This document shows, one piece after another, positions 1 to 7,913 of a stretch of 21,028 nt of DNA (position 1 is its first letter; every line of letters starts with the position of its first letter). The notes beneath the pieces are model-generated. The model saw nothing but the letters and a program-made list of their open reading frames with translations. It did not search any database and had not been told where the DNA came from. Made by a program: the position numbers and the translations under genes. This DNA comes from JBEKDJ01 sp050014415. Lineage in GTDB: Bacteria; Desulfobacterota; BSN033; UBA1163. The stretch covers positions 1 through 21,028 of the forward strand of contig JBEKDJ010000053.1 of the NCBI GenBank assembly GCA_050014415.1. Direction: 5' to 3'.

Positions 1-208
1 CGTGAGAGGTAATTGGCTATCACCAGAACCGCTTTGACGTCCGTCTATCTCTATTTAATTGTCAAAGAACGTTTTATATTCAACCCTCACCCTATTACGA
101 CACAGTCTCTCAAGGGGGAGGAGAATAATTGATTATTTTCATCTTTCGAGGGTGAAGAACCCGTCATGAATGGTTGCATTGAATCGACAGTTGGATGTAT
201 TTCCTTGT
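1..208. other. Left-edge non-coding stretch, nothing recognised
   Basis: I see no convincing gene, RNA or repeat here. It lies downstream of the deaminase-like gene, which reads leftward and stops at 209-211. A purine-rich run (about 112-126) is not followed by a usable reading frame. Confidence 0.4.
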
Positions 209-877
209 CTATCTATTAATTCTTTTAGGATGGAATAGCCGTTTTGCGAGGTCTTTCAACTCCGGTGAACAGTTGGCGGATGCGTAGATATTACCCGCTG
301 CCATGTCCCGCCAGAAAGGAGGTAGATCTTGAATCCTCTGAATCATCCCTCCATTGGGGTCGGGTACGGCAAAATAAACCTTTTTCAAACCCATATTAAT
401 AATCCGGGTAAGACACATAGGGCAAGGCTCGACAGAGCTGTAAAGCACCAGTCCTCCGACCTTGCGCGGATCACCGGAGGAAGAGGTCCGGAATCGTTGT
501 GCCTTGACCCTCTCTTCGTATCGCGTCAGAAGATCCATCTCTGCGTGAAGATCGCTGCGGAAATAGGGTTCATACTGACGGTTATGACCTCTCTCTACGA
601 TCTCACCCGTAGCTTCGCGAACCAGACAGGCCCCTATCCCACCATTATTCTCCCTGCTCCCAGCGAGGGCTTCCTGTATCGTAACCAAGACAAAGAGATC
701 ATCCGGGTAATGAGGATCAGGGATAAAGGAGCGAACTCTTTTTTCGATTTCTTCAAGTTCGGCCAGCCAACCTTTCGTATTTTCATCAGCAAGAATACAT
801 GGAGATACAGTAAATGAGAACACGGCCAGCGCGAGGAATACGACTGTGGGTGTCCTGATAGAAAAACGTGATCTCAT
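209..877 (-). CDS. Exported cytidine/deoxycytidylate deaminase-fold protein
   Basis: This is a zinc-dependent nucleoside/nucleobase deaminase-fold protein (CMP/dCMP deaminase, guanine deaminase and TadA-like superfamily). Numbered from the preferred start, it has the catalytic HAE motif at 111-113 (zinc ligand H111, proton shuttle E113) and PCPMC at 151-155 (zinc ligands C152, C155). Residues 1-30 form a clear Sec signal peptide: basic MRSRFSIR, a hydrophobic core, and likely cleavage after ILA. Members of this fold are normally cytoplasmic, so predicted export is odd. The chosen ATG at 875-877 lies 7 nt after AAGGAG (885-890); the ATG at 881-883 is too close to that site. It starts 44 nt after the upstream ATPase gene and probably ends the same operon. 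Its substrate cannot be read from sequence; a link to the transporter (for example acting on a purine- or pteridine-like ligand) is speculation. Confidence 0.85.
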   Translation of the reverse strand: MRSRFSIRTPTVVFLALAVFSFTVSPCILADENTKGWLAELEEIEKRVRSFIPDPHYPDDLFVLVTIQEALAGSRENNGGIGACLVREATGEIVERGHNRQYEPYFRSDLHAEMDLLTRYEERVKAQRFRTSSSGDPRKVGGLVLYSSVEPCPMCLTRIINMGLKKVYFAVPDPNGGMIQRIQDLPPFWRDMAAGNIYASANCSPELKDLAKRLFHPKRINR

Positions 878-921
878 ATCCATGCTCCTTGCTCAGCCTA
901 TTTGTGCTCTTATCGTGATGG

Positions 922-1752
922 TCACTTACTGTGAAACAGCATGGTTGGACGAGAAGAGGGTTCCTTCAGTGAAGGGAAGCAGGCTTTACGATTAACTCCC
1001 TCACCAATGTACAGAACCTTGACTTCCACACCATAGGTATCCTTTAGGTTCTCGTCGGTGATCACCTTCTCCGGGATACCCTTCTGCTCAATATGGCCGC
1101 GGTTGAGAATGGCGACCTCACTCGACACCAGAAAAGCGTGGTCAGGGAAATGAGAGGCCATGATAATCGCGAGTCCCGTTTCAGCTAGCTCTTTGACGAC
1201 ACGAAGGATTTTCACCTGATTACCGAGATCGAGGTGGGAGGTGGGCTCATCCAAAACCATAATCCTCGGCTCCTGAGCCAGGGCCCTTGCAATCAGAGTG
1301 AGCTGCCACTCTCCACCGCTGAGTGTCGTACAGGGCCGGTCTGAAAGGGAGAGGATGCCCACTGTCTTCATCGCTCCATAGGCGATCGTCCTGTCCTTCT
1401 TATTAGGCGACGAAAATACGCTGAGATGAGGTGCCCTCCCCATGACTACAATGTCCTTTACTAAAAAGGGGAAGGTTGATACCTGGTTCTGAGGCACATA
1501 ACCGATCCCTTTGGCCACGTCCGATGGTTTCATGCGCGAAATCTCCCTTTCATCAAAGAGAATTGAGCCTTGCCAGCCTTGCAAGACGTTACTCACGCAT
1601 TTCAAGAGGGTCGACTTACCTGTACCGTTGGGCCCCAATAAACAGAAAATATCACCCGGACCGACCGAAAAGGTCACGTCACGGAAGATGGCATGGGTGA
1701 TATCCCCGTCATAGCTGAAAGCAAGGTTGTGTATTGTAACGAGGGGCGTCAT
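922..1752 (-). CDS. FecE-like ABC transporter ATP-binding protein (system A)
   Basis: This is the cytoplasmic nucleotide-binding subunit of an iron-complex/cobalamin-type (FecCDE/BtuCD) importer, 276 aa, normal for the family. It shows Walker A GPNGTGKST at 40-48, a Q-loop glutamine in VPQNQ near 88, the ABC signature LSGGEWQ at 144-150, Walker B IMVLDEP ending at 170, the D-loop SHLD, and the switch histidine in ASHFPDH at 201. Tryptophan replaces the usual R/Q in the signature tail. The start is 3 nt after the permease stop, so it is translated in the same operon as permease and binding protein. It should dimerise and power the permease encoded just upstream. Substrate class (metal-chelate, cobalamin or haem) cannot be told from this subunit. 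Confidence 0.93.
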   Translation of the reverse strand: MTPLVTIHNLAFSYDGDITHAIFRDVTFSVGPGDIFCLLGPNGTGKSTLLKCVSNVLQGWQGSILFDEREISRMKPSDVAKGIGYVPQNQVSTFPFLVKDIVVMGRAPHLSVFSSPNKKDRTIAYGAMKTVGILSLSDRPCTTLSGGEWQLTLIARALAQEPRIMVLDEPTSHLDLGNQVKILRVVKELAETGLAIIMASHFPDHAFLVSSEVAILNRGHIEQKGIPEKVITDENLKDTYGVEVKVLYIGEGVNRKACFPSLKEPSSRPTMLFHSK

Positions 1753-1755
1753 CGC

Positions 1756-2796
1756 TCACCATCCCGATCGATTCTTTCTTAACAGGTAAGCAAAGATGGG
1801 GGCGCCTACCATGGCAGTGAGTATGCCAATAGGGATCTCCGTCTCCATTGCGGTTCTGGCTAGCGTGTCGACTGCAACCAGGTACGAAGCCCCGATAAGG
1901 GCCGCAACAGGCAGGAGTTGCTTGTTGTCAGGGCCTACCAGAATCCTACCAATGTGCGGGATGACCAGACCTATCCAGCCTATAATGCCGCCAATCGAAA
2001 CGGATGCCGCAGAGATCATGGTCGCGCAGATGATGATCGTAGCCCGGATGCGACTCGTGTCGACGCCGAGGGCGCGCGCATCCTCTTCACCCATGGCGAG
2101 CAGATTGATCCTCCAACGTATGAGGAGCAGAATGGTGACACCGATAATAATAATCGGTCCCACAATGACCATGTCCTTGTTGGACGCATTGTTGAGCGAA
2201 CCGAGCAGCCAGAACACAATGGACGGCATGTTGTTTACAGGATCGGCAATATACTTGAGGAGCGAAGTCGCAGCAGAAAAGAGGGCGCCGACGATGATCC
2301 CCGAAAGAACCAGCATCAATACCGGCGTGGTTTTGTAAACCCTGCTCAGGCCGTATGTGATCATTACTGCGACGAGCCCAAAGACAAAGGACAGGACCTG
2401 GACCGCAACGATGTTGCCGAGAAAAAGAATGGCAAGGGCTGCACCAAGCCCGGCCCCTGCCGAGACGCCAAGAATATGGGGAGAGACGAGAGGATTCCGG
2501 AATAGTCCCTGGAATGCGGCTCCGGAAACGGAAAGACCGGCTCCCACAAGGATGCCGGCGAGCAACCGGGGGATGCGTACATCGAAGAGAACCGATTCGA
2601 GAGTTGATGTCCACGTTGGTTCCATCGGGAAGAAACGCGATGCGATGATCCTGACTATCTGGCCAGGAGGGATTTTCAACTGGCCGAGCATGAGGGAGGC
2701 CGTGGCGACCACCACAAGGAGCAGAGAGAGAAAGAATAGCAGCTTCCTTGCATCAATCCTGATCCCGATCTTTTTGTCTTCGGAAGGCATGGACAA
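1756..2796 (-). CDS. FecCD/BtuC-type ABC transporter permease (system A)
   Basis: This is the inner-membrane permease of an iron-complex/cobalamin-type importer, 346 aa, with about nine to ten hydrophobic segments. Family marks are SGAAFQGLFRNPLVSP followed by HILGVSAGA, the cytoplasmic coupling-loop region AMGEEDARALGVD, GWIGLVIPHIGR, and the C-terminal PIGILTAMVGAPIFAYLL. The start is uncertain: TTG at 2794-2796 sits 2 nt from the stop of the binding-protein gene with AAGG just upstream, while ATG at 2788-2790 would give a protein two residues shorter. With one permease in the operon it would act as a homodimer, as in BtuC. It closely resembles the permease at 5868-6887 and less so the pair at 9478 and 12317. 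Confidence 0.94.
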   Translation of the reverse strand: MSMPSEDKKIGIRIDARKLLFFLSLLLVVVATASLMLGQLKIPPGQIVRIIASRFFPMEPTWTSTLESVLFDVRIPRLLAGILVGAGLSVSGAAFQGLFRNPLVSPHILGVSAGAGLGAALAILFLGNIVAVQVLSFVFGLVAVMITYGLSRVYKTTPVLMLVLSGIIVGALFSAATSLLKYIADPVNNMPSIVFWLLGSLNNASNKDMVIVGPIIIIGVTILLLIRWRINLLAMGEEDARALGVDTSRIRATIIICATMISAASVSIGGIIGWIGLVIPHIGRILVGPDNKQLLPVAALIGASYLVAVDTLARTAMETEIPIGILTAMVGAPIFAYLLRKNRSGW

Positions 2797-2798
2797 TG

Positions 2799-3914
2799 CT
2801 ACCTTTTTCCCTGAGTCGCCCCGAACTTGATTCCAAAACTGCCGCTCAGCAGGGCTTGTGCCTGGCCGTCACTTAGGTCAAAGGACATGATTTCGCTGTA
2901 AAACCTCTTTACTTCCCTCACCATGTCAATGTCCTTGAAGTGTTCAGGGTAGGAGGTCTTCGCTAGCCAGAGCGGGTAGAGCACAGCTGATTCGGCGGTG
3001 GGTCGGTCCCAGATGAAGATACCCACTGGTTGCTTAAAGACCTGTCTGTCCCGGATAGCGTTGATGTTCTTCCAACGTGGATCGCCGTAGAGGTCCTCGG
3101 GTTTTCCCGAATCGATGATCAGGATATTCGGGTTCCAACCCAAGACCTTTTCCATGGACATCTCCGACAGCCCTGAATGGAGGCCTTCCTTGACGCCTGA
3201 CGTACTGATGGCAGCGGCTGCGTCGAGGCAGCCTGCTGTCAGGATGCGTTCATGCATGAAGGTATCGCCGCCTAATGTGACGAGGTGGGTGGTGCTATAT
3301 CCATTGAAGACTTTCTTCCGTTTGTCTGCCGGGATCAACTTCGTGCGGGACTGGAGGAAGGCGATGTTCTTGTCGAGGAAGGCGATGTATCTCTCGCCTC
3401 GGGCTTCCTTCTGAAAAATGGAGGCATAAAACCTGATTTCCCTCCTGAGAAGATCAAAGCCGTGATTCATGGTGCTTTCCGTATAGGCAACGGGTATCTT
3501 TGTCTTCTTCTCCACGATGGAACCGTCAAGGTTTCCTGCAATGACAAGCTGCGGATTGGACATGAGCAGCTCTTCGATGTTGATCTGGCCGCTTGTGCTC
3601 CTCGGCCCCGGCAAGTCCTTTACTGTTGGATCGAAGGCGTTAACCAGATCCGACCCCCTAAGAGTACTCGTGACTGCGCAGAGCTGGCTTCTGGCTCCAA
3701 GGATGTAGGCGATCTGCCCGGTCGGGCCTCCGAAGAGGGCCACTCTGGTAAGAGGATCAGGGACCTCTATCTTCCTCCCGTTCATGTCCGCAATCCAGCG
3801 GGTTTTTCCCGAACCTGTATTTCGGCCTGTCTCTGCTGTCACAAGTAAGGGCAGCAGGATCGTAACCAGACAAGAGATGAGACCGATTTTCTTCACATTT
3901 GTATTCATTCTCAT
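2799..3914 (-). CDS. Periplasmic FecB/BtuF-like substrate-binding protein (system A)
   Basis: This is a periplasmic binding protein of the TroA-like helical-backbone class that feeds the adjacent FecCD importer, 371 aa. Residues 1-27 are a Sec signal peptide with likely cleavage after VTA. The mature part starts with the class pattern DMNGRKIEVPDP (43-54), then FGGPTGQIAYILGA. The second lobe has MSMEKVLGWNPNILI (about 253-267) and VGIFIWDRPTAES with WDRP at 302-305, a position often near the ligand in this class. The ATG is preceded by AGGAG at 7 nt spacing. It lies between the DUF364 gene (31 nt away) and the permease (2 nt away), so these are co-transcribed. The ligand is unknown: ferric chelate, corrinoid, haem or molybdate-type ligands are all precedented for this class. 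Confidence 0.92.
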   Translation of the reverse strand: MRMNTNVKKIGLISCLVTILLPLLVTAETGRNTGSGKTRWIADMNGRKIEVPDPLTRVALFGGPTGQIAYILGARSQLCAVTSTLRGSDLVNAFDPTVKDLPGPRSTSGQINIEELLMSNPQLVIAGNLDGSIVEKKTKIPVAYTESTMNHGFDLLRREIRFYASIFQKEARGERYIAFLDKNIAFLQSRTKLIPADKRKKVFNGYSTTHLVTLGGDTFMHERILTAGCLDAAAAISTSGVKEGLHSGLSEMSMEKVLGWNPNILIIDSGKPEDLYGDPRWKNINAIRDRQVFKQPVGIFIWDRPTAESAVLYPLWLAKTSYPEHFKDIDMVREVKRFYSEIMSFDLSDGQAQALLSGSFGIKFGATQGKR

Positions 3915-3945
3915 GGGGATTCTCCTGTTGTCTATATGCGCCCCG

Positions 3946-4833
3946 TCATACTCCGTTAGCCGGAAGCATGACCTGGTATCTCTGATACTTCCTGAGGGCA
4001 GATTCCATGTTCATATCATTTACTATTGAATCGATGAACTTCTGCGGATTGATCACATGATGGGACATAATGAAATCGATCCCATGTTCAAAAAGCACGT
4101 CAGGGATGATCGATGCGCTTGGTCCGTAAAGGCCCAAGACTCTCGCATGAGAGGCATATTTGATGAGATCGTCGAATGTTCTATTTATTAGACTGGAAGC
4201 CGTAATGATCACCACATCCGATCTGCCAAGGAGTGCCTCGTCTTCCTCTGGTCCGTGAAGGGTGAGCCGCCTGGGCTCATATTCAATCTCTTCACCAATC
4301 ATTGTAGTAAGAAGAGATTCTCGAGGTCTCATGTCAGCCACGTGGAGTTCCTTGCATCTCCCCATCACGTTCTGTACCATGCCTCCATAACCAATCAGGG
4401 TAACGACGTCATGAGGGGTAATGACGCTCTCCAATAAGCTCTGGTCATCCCAAATTCGCAGTCCCCTTTTTGCCAGGGAATCAGCCGAGAGGAAGGGTTG
4501 AGAAAGGGCACTCATGGCTGCCACAGCGACCGACCTAATGGGTATGAGGGCTGAGCCAATACTTTCACTTACCACATCCATGAGATTTCGGCCTACAAAC
4601 CGCTTTAAAATCTCCAGGTCCACCTGATGCCCTTCATACACTTTATGAGGTCCGCTGAACCTGAAGGCCGTGCCGCACTCCCCCTTCGTACCGACGACGA
4701 CCGTCCATCCCGGTTTGAGGCCGATCTTGACAAGCGTTCCAGGTCCTATCCCTTCCCGCTCATAGAGCGATTTCAGCCGCGCAAGCGTTTCTTCCAAGAT
4801 CGCTGTTTTGTCAACCTGTTCGAAGGTCTTCAT
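3946..4833 (-). CDS. DUF4213/DUF364 putative heavy-metal-chelation protein
   Basis: This is a cytoplasmic protein of the DUF364 family (Pfam: putative heavy-metal chelation) with an N-terminal DUF4213-like region, 295 aa from the preferred start. Visible hallmarks are a Rossmann-like turn VVTLIGYGGMVQ (143-154), DMRPRESL (167-174), ITASSLINRTFDDLI (210-224) and LGLYGPSASIIPDVLF (233-248). No signal peptide is present. ATG 4831-4833 is preferred because GGAAG lies 5 nt upstream; in-frame ATGs at 4855-4857 and 4873-4875 lack a good ribosome site. It is the first gene of the system A operon, directly after the promoter at 4922-4950. The reaction is not established for the family. Handling or insertion of an imported metal, or a metal-sensing role, is an inference from gene context. 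Confidence 0.85.
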   Translation of the reverse strand: MKTFEQVDKTAILEETLARLKSLYEREGIGPGTLVKIGLKPGWTVVVGTKGECGTAFRFSGPHKVYEGHQVDLEILKRFVGRNLMDVVSESIGSALIPIRSVAVAAMSALSQPFLSADSLAKRGLRIWDDQSLLESVITPHDVVTLIGYGGMVQNVMGRCKELHVADMRPRESLLTTMIGEEIEYEPRRLTLHGPEEDEALLGRSDVVIITASSLINRTFDDLIKYASHARVLGLYGPSASIIPDVLFEHGIDFIMSHHVINPQKFIDSIVNDMNMESALRKYQRYQVMLPANGV

Positions 4834-4921
4834 ATCTTCTTCCGTCTTCTTTCTCATCAGAAATTTCCGTGTCATCCAACGTGAGATTCGGATAGGGATG
4901 ACGTCCCTTTCTTAAGAATGA

Positions 4922-4950
4922 ATCTTGACGCAAGAGGCGCATTATGTCAA
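4922..4950 (-). promoter_or_regulatory. Sigma-70-type promoter of the leftward system A operon
   Basis: Read on the minus strand, a perfect TTGACA (4950-4945) is followed after 17 bp by CAAGAT (4927-4922) as a weak -10 box. Transcription would begin near 4915, upstream of the DUF364 start codon. The promoter lies within the palindrome 4924-4951. Confidence 0.5.
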
Positions 4951-4951
4951 G
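4924..4951. promoter_or_regulatory. 28-bp imperfect palindrome, candidate operator
   Basis: Left arm CTTGACGCAA and right arm TTATGTCAAG match as an inverted repeat in 8 of 10 pairs around an 8-bp centre (GAGGCGCA). It covers the -35 and the spacer of the leftward promoter and lies 15 bp upstream of the rightward -35. It could bind a dimeric regulator controlling both operons. The regulator is not encoded in the window. Confidence 0.45.
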
Positions 4952-4966
4952 TATGAATGTTCCAAT

Positions 4967-4995
4967 TTGGCACTAAAAGTAATATTTCGTATAAA
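4967..4995 (+). promoter_or_regulatory. Sigma-70-type promoter of the rightward system B operon
   Basis: TTGGCA (4967-4972) is followed after exactly 17 bp by TATAAA (4990-4995), each one base from consensus. Transcription would start near 5002, about 58 bases before the TTG start codon of the ATPase gene. Confidence 0.6.
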
Positions 4996-5059
4996 CAAGT
5001 AAGCTTTTTTGTAAAGTCATAAGGAAAATGAAAAGAAGTTATCACTGAGGAACAGCATC

Positions 5060-5881
5060 TTGAATGGGACCGCAGGAATGAATGGTTCGGCACTTTCTAT
5101 TCTGAATTTGAGTTTTGGTTATCGCCGTAAATTGGTACTTCACAACATCCGTTTTACCGTGGAAAGGGGGTCTATCTGTGGGCTCCTCGGTCCCAATGCC
5201 TCTGGGAAGACTACCTTGCTAAAGTGTATCAATGGCGTCCTCAAGCCAAAGGAGGGGCAGGTCAGGGTCAATGGCAGCCACATTAGAGATCTATCAAGGC
5301 GAGAGATCGCCCGACTGATGGCTGTGGTGCCTCAGCAGACAACTGTTGTCTTTTCCTTCACGGCTTTACAGATGGTTGTCATGGGGAGGGCTGCCAGATT
5401 GGGAAAGCTGAAGCTTCCTTCCAGACAAGATTATAGGGATGCTGAAAAGACACTGGAAGAACTGAAAGTGGGTGATCTTGCCAAACGACCTTTTAATGAA
5501 CTGAGCGGAGGAGAGAGGCAACTGATTGTTCTTGCAAGGGCACTTTTTCAGGATACGCTTATTCTGCTCATGGATGAACCCACCTCTCATCTCGATTTCA
5601 AGAACCAGTTCATGATCATGGATATGGTTCGTGAAGTAACCAAGGCAAAGAGGCTGGCAACTGTCATCAGTCTTCACGATCCCAACCTGGCCGCAAGGTA
5701 CTGCAGCCAGATGGTGATGCTTAAAGAGGGTAGGATTTTACAGGAAGGACCGAGGGAGACTGTCTTTGGACGAAAGACGCTTGAAGCGGTTTACGGGATG
5801 AAGGTTATTGTTGAAAATACTTCCCAAGGGACTTCTGTCGTGATCCCTGAAAAATGGACAAGAGGGAATGAAAGACAATAG
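5060..5881 (+). CDS. FecE-like ABC transporter ATP-binding protein (system B)
   Basis: This is the ATPase subunit of a second FecCDE/BtuCD-type importer, 273 aa. It has Walker A GPNASGKTT at 44-52, a Q-loop glutamine in VPQQ near 92, the canonical signature LSGGERQ at 148-154, Walker B LILLMDEP at 167-174 with SHLD after it, and the switch histidine H206 in ISLHDP. Translation appears to start at TTG 5060-5062, because GAGGAA lies 7-8 nt upstream; the in-frame ATG at 5078-5080 has GCAGGA too close to serve. It is the first gene after the rightward promoter and overlaps the permease by 14 nt, indicating translational coupling. Unusually for this transporter type, ATPase and permease come first and the binding protein comes last. 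Confidence 0.93.
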   Translation: MNGTAGMNGSALSILNLSFGYRRKLVLHNIRFTVERGSICGLLGPNASGKTTLLKCINGVLKPKEGQVRVNGSHIRDLSRREIARLMAVVPQQTTVVFSFTALQMVVMGRAARLGKLKLPSRQDYRDAEKTLEELKVGDLAKRPFNELSGGERQLIVLARALFQDTLILLMDEPTSHLDFKNQFMIMDMVREVTKAKRLATVISLHDPNLAARYCSQMVMLKEGRILQEGPRETVFGRKTLEAVYGMKVIVENTSQGTSVVIPEKWTRGNERQ

Positions 5882-6887
5882 ATTCACCCTGATTCTCGCT
5901 ACCCTTTTCCTTGTAGGGAGCGCCATAGTGGCGCTCACTCTGGGGCGTTATCGAATTGATTTCCAGACATTAGGGCAGGTCATTTTCTCTTCTGTGTCAG
6001 GGCAAGAACCAGTCCAATCCCTCGCTACGCCTTCGCTCGTCCTCTGGTCCGTGCGTCTTCCTCGCGTATTCATGGCTGTTTTAGTTGGGGCAGCCCTGGC
6101 TGTCTCAGGGGCTGTCTTTCAGGGTCTCTTTAGGAATCCCTTAGTTTCTCCTGGTATCCTTGGGGTTAGCTCCGGCGCAAGTTTTGGTGCGGCATTGGCC
6201 ATTCTTATGATGGGCAACTCCGAATGGAGCATTGAGGTATCAGCATTTTTGTGGGGATTGATAGCAGTCGTCATTGCATACCAGATTGGTCGCCACAGTG
6301 GAAATTCCGTGACCAGCCTTGTTCTTGCCGGAGTGATTGTTTCGGCGCTCTTTACCGCCGGGGTTTCTTTCCTGAAGTACAAGGCCGATCCCTTTCAGCA
6401 ACTCCCGGCGATTGTTTTTTGGACCATGGGGAGTTTTAATAGTGTTGTGTGGGCCAATGCGATAAAAGCCTCTGTGCTGATCCTGTTGGGGCTTGTAGGA
6501 ATCTATGTTTTGCGGTGGTGGCTCAATCCCATGGCACTTGGAGATGAGGACGCCATGACCCTCGGTATCGATGTGCCACGGGCAAGAGTCATTTATATCC
6601 TTATCGCAACCCTGATTGTGGCTGCATCCATATCCTCTTGTGGAAATATTGGCTGGGTGGGTTTGGTAGTTCCCCATATGGCAAGGATCATTGTTGGATC
6701 GGACCATGATGTGTTGATTCCTTTCTCAGCCCTTCTGGGAGGGATTTTTATGCTGGTCATGGATACCCTAGCGCGCATTCTGCCCGGTGGAGAGATTCCT
6801 GTCGGCATCCTTACTTCCCTGATCGGGGCGCCGTTCTTTGCCTATCTTCTGGTCAAGAATGAGAAGAAAGGTGCGTGGCAGAGCTAA
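5868..6887 (+). CDS. FecCD/BtuC-type ABC transporter permease (system B)
   Basis: This is the inner-membrane permease, 339 aa, with about nine to ten transmembrane segments. Shared family motifs are SGAVFQGLFRNPLVSP, GILGVSSGASFGA, the coupling-loop region ALGDEDAMTLGID, NIGWVGLVVPHMAR and PVGILTSLIGAPFFAYLL. It overlaps the ATPase gene by 14 nt, with GAGGGA just before the ATG. It is clearly closer to the system A permease than to the two in system C, so systems A and B look like diverged copies of one importer placed head to head. Being single, it should form a homodimer with two copies of the ATPase. Substrate unknown. Confidence 0.94.
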   Translation: MKDNRFTLILATLFLVGSAIVALTLGRYRIDFQTLGQVIFSSVSGQEPVQSLATPSLVLWSVRLPRVFMAVLVGAALAVSGAVFQGLFRNPLVSPGILGVSSGASFGAALAILMMGNSEWSIEVSAFLWGLIAVVIAYQIGRHSGNSVTSLVLAGVIVSALFTAGVSFLKYKADPFQQLPAIVFWTMGSFNSVVWANAIKASVLILLGLVGIYVLRWWLNPMALGDEDAMTLGIDVPRARVIYILIATLIVAASISSCGNIGWVGLVVPHMARIIVGSDHDVLIPFSALLGGIFMLVMDTLARILPGGEIPVGILTSLIGAPFFAYLLVKNEKKGAWQS

Positions 6888-6931
6888 AAAAGAAGGTTAA
6901 GGCTGAGGTTCAGGTTAAGATTGGGAGAAAA

Positions 6932-7070
6932 AATTAATTAGTGTCTGTCCATAAAGTCGATTATTTCGTCATTCCTGCGGAAGCAGGAATCCAGAACCAG
7001 TTGAAATCACTGGATTCCCGTTTTCACGGGAATGACGGCAAGGCAATTTATAAACAGACTCTAATTAATT
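6932..7070. repeat. Foldback (MITE-like) repeat, copy 1
   Basis: This 139-bp element has terminal inverted repeats of about 25 bp: AATTAATTAGTGTCTGT at the left and the complement of AATTAATTAGAGTCTGT at the right, extending into ATAAA with few mismatches. Inside are two hairpin blocks, ATTCCTGC/GCAGGAAT (6971-6990) and CCCGT/ACGGG (7017-7030), and GTCATTCC...GGAATCCAG is mirrored by CTGGATTCC...GAATGAC. No transposase is encoded, so movement would need help in trans. It sits between the permease and methyltransferase genes and may dampen read-through. Related copies are at 7828-7913 and 19113-19231. Confidence 0.8.
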
Positions 7071-7095
7071 CAAGAACCAAAATGTTTTTTGGGAT

Positions 7096-7770
7096 ATGGG
7101 ATGGAGTATGGTTGGAGAAAAAAAGAACTCAAGGACTTATAAGAGATTTGATTCAACAAGGGCAAAGGAATATGCGGAAATCGCTAACCAAGTCTTTGCC
7201 CCGATCTATCCGGTCATTGCCCGGCAGATTATGGATCGGTGCAAGATAGGTAAGGGTCTGTGTATTGATATTGGGACCGGTCCTGCAAACCTGGCTATTG
7301 CCTTGGCTAAGATCACAGACTTGAAGACCTTTGCCATGGACCACTCGTGGCTTATCTTTTCAATGGCAAAGGTGAACATCGAAGTCGCAGGTTTGTCGGG
7401 TAGGATCATTCTTGTTGTGGGAGATGTGCACAGGATGCCTTTTCAGGACAACATCGTCTCCCTGGTCATTAGCCGGGGATCTATGCGTTTCTGGAGAAAT
7501 AAGCCAGCAGCATTCAGGGAGATTCACCGGGTACTCCTCCCCGGCGGAAAAGGATATGTGGGGGGAGGTATGGGTTCATCCCAATTGGGTGAAGAGATAA
7601 ACCAAGGTATGGTCAAGTGGGGCAAGCAATGGAAAAAAGGACCCAGCAATAAATATAAGAAGAAGGATGTCGCCTATTTCCACGAGATTCTACGCAAGGC
7701 AGGATTTGTTCATTATGAGATCATTCTTGATGACTCAGGATTCTGGGTCTATGTCGAGAAAGAAGAGTGA
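7096..7770 (+). CDS. Class I SAM-dependent methyltransferase
   Basis: This is a small Rossmann-fold methyltransferase, 224 aa. The SAM-binding motif I is LCIDIGTGPANLA (55-67). An acidic/hydrophobic motif GDVHRMPF (109-116) matches the usual D-x-x-x-(M/L)-P-F signature, and IHRVLLPGGKGYVGGG (143-158) is the post-III strand typical of ubiE-like enzymes. No signal peptide. The start is uncertain: ATG 7096 or ATG 7108, neither with a well-spaced ribosome site. It lies between the system B permease and binding-protein genes, so it probably belongs to the operon although a foldback repeat separates it from the permease. Its substrate is unknown; a role in modifying the imported ligand or a corrinoid-like cofactor is inference from position only. 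Confidence 0.88.
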   Translation: MGWSMVGEKKNSRTYKRFDSTRAKEYAEIANQVFAPIYPVIARQIMDRCKIGKGLCIDIGTGPANLAIALAKITDLKTFAMDHSWLIFSMAKVNIEVAGLSGRIILVVGDVHRMPFQDNIVSLVISRGSMRFWRNKPAAFREIHRVLLPGGKGYVGGGMGSSQLGEEINQGMVKWGKQWKKGPSNKYKKKDVAYFHEILRKAGFVHYEIILDDSGFWVYVEKEE

Positions 7771-7827
7771 GGAAGGCCTATATGCACAAAAGACTTGGAC
7801 CCAGCGACATTCATGGCGACAAACAGA

Positions 7828-7913
7828 GTCATTCTCGCCCCGTATCAAAGTACGGGGTAAACTCCAGCGGGAATCCAGAAAAACACTGGATTCCGGGTCA
7901 AGCCCGGAATGAC
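7828..7913. repeat. Foldback repeat, copy 2 (degenerate)
   Basis: The element starts GTCATTC and ends GAATGAC. It carries two hairpins, CCCCGTA/TACGGGG (7838-7857) and TTCCGGG/CCCGGAA (7891-7909), with a central CCAG...CTGG pair. It has the same architecture as the copies at 6932-7070 and 19113-19231, but its outer ends are worn. It lies between the methyltransferase and binding-protein genes. The reading frame of the binding protein is open through it, so an over-long start would wrongly translate the repeat. Confidence 0.75.

Noticed and set aside
1796..2505. Long plus-strand reading frames opposite the system A permease
   Set aside because: They are antisense to a gene with clear FecCD motifs, are rich in M/R/T/P as such shadows are, and have no ribosome sites.
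4876..5059. Cobalamin or molybdate riboswitch ahead of the transporter operons
   Set aside because: I could not find the conserved cobalamin-box or other riboswitch core elements, and the leaders left by the predicted promoters are short.
6932..7913. CRISPR array from the repeated ATTCC...GGAAT blocks
   Set aside because: The repeats are dispersed, palindromic and of unequal length, with genes between them; there are no regular spacers or cas genes.
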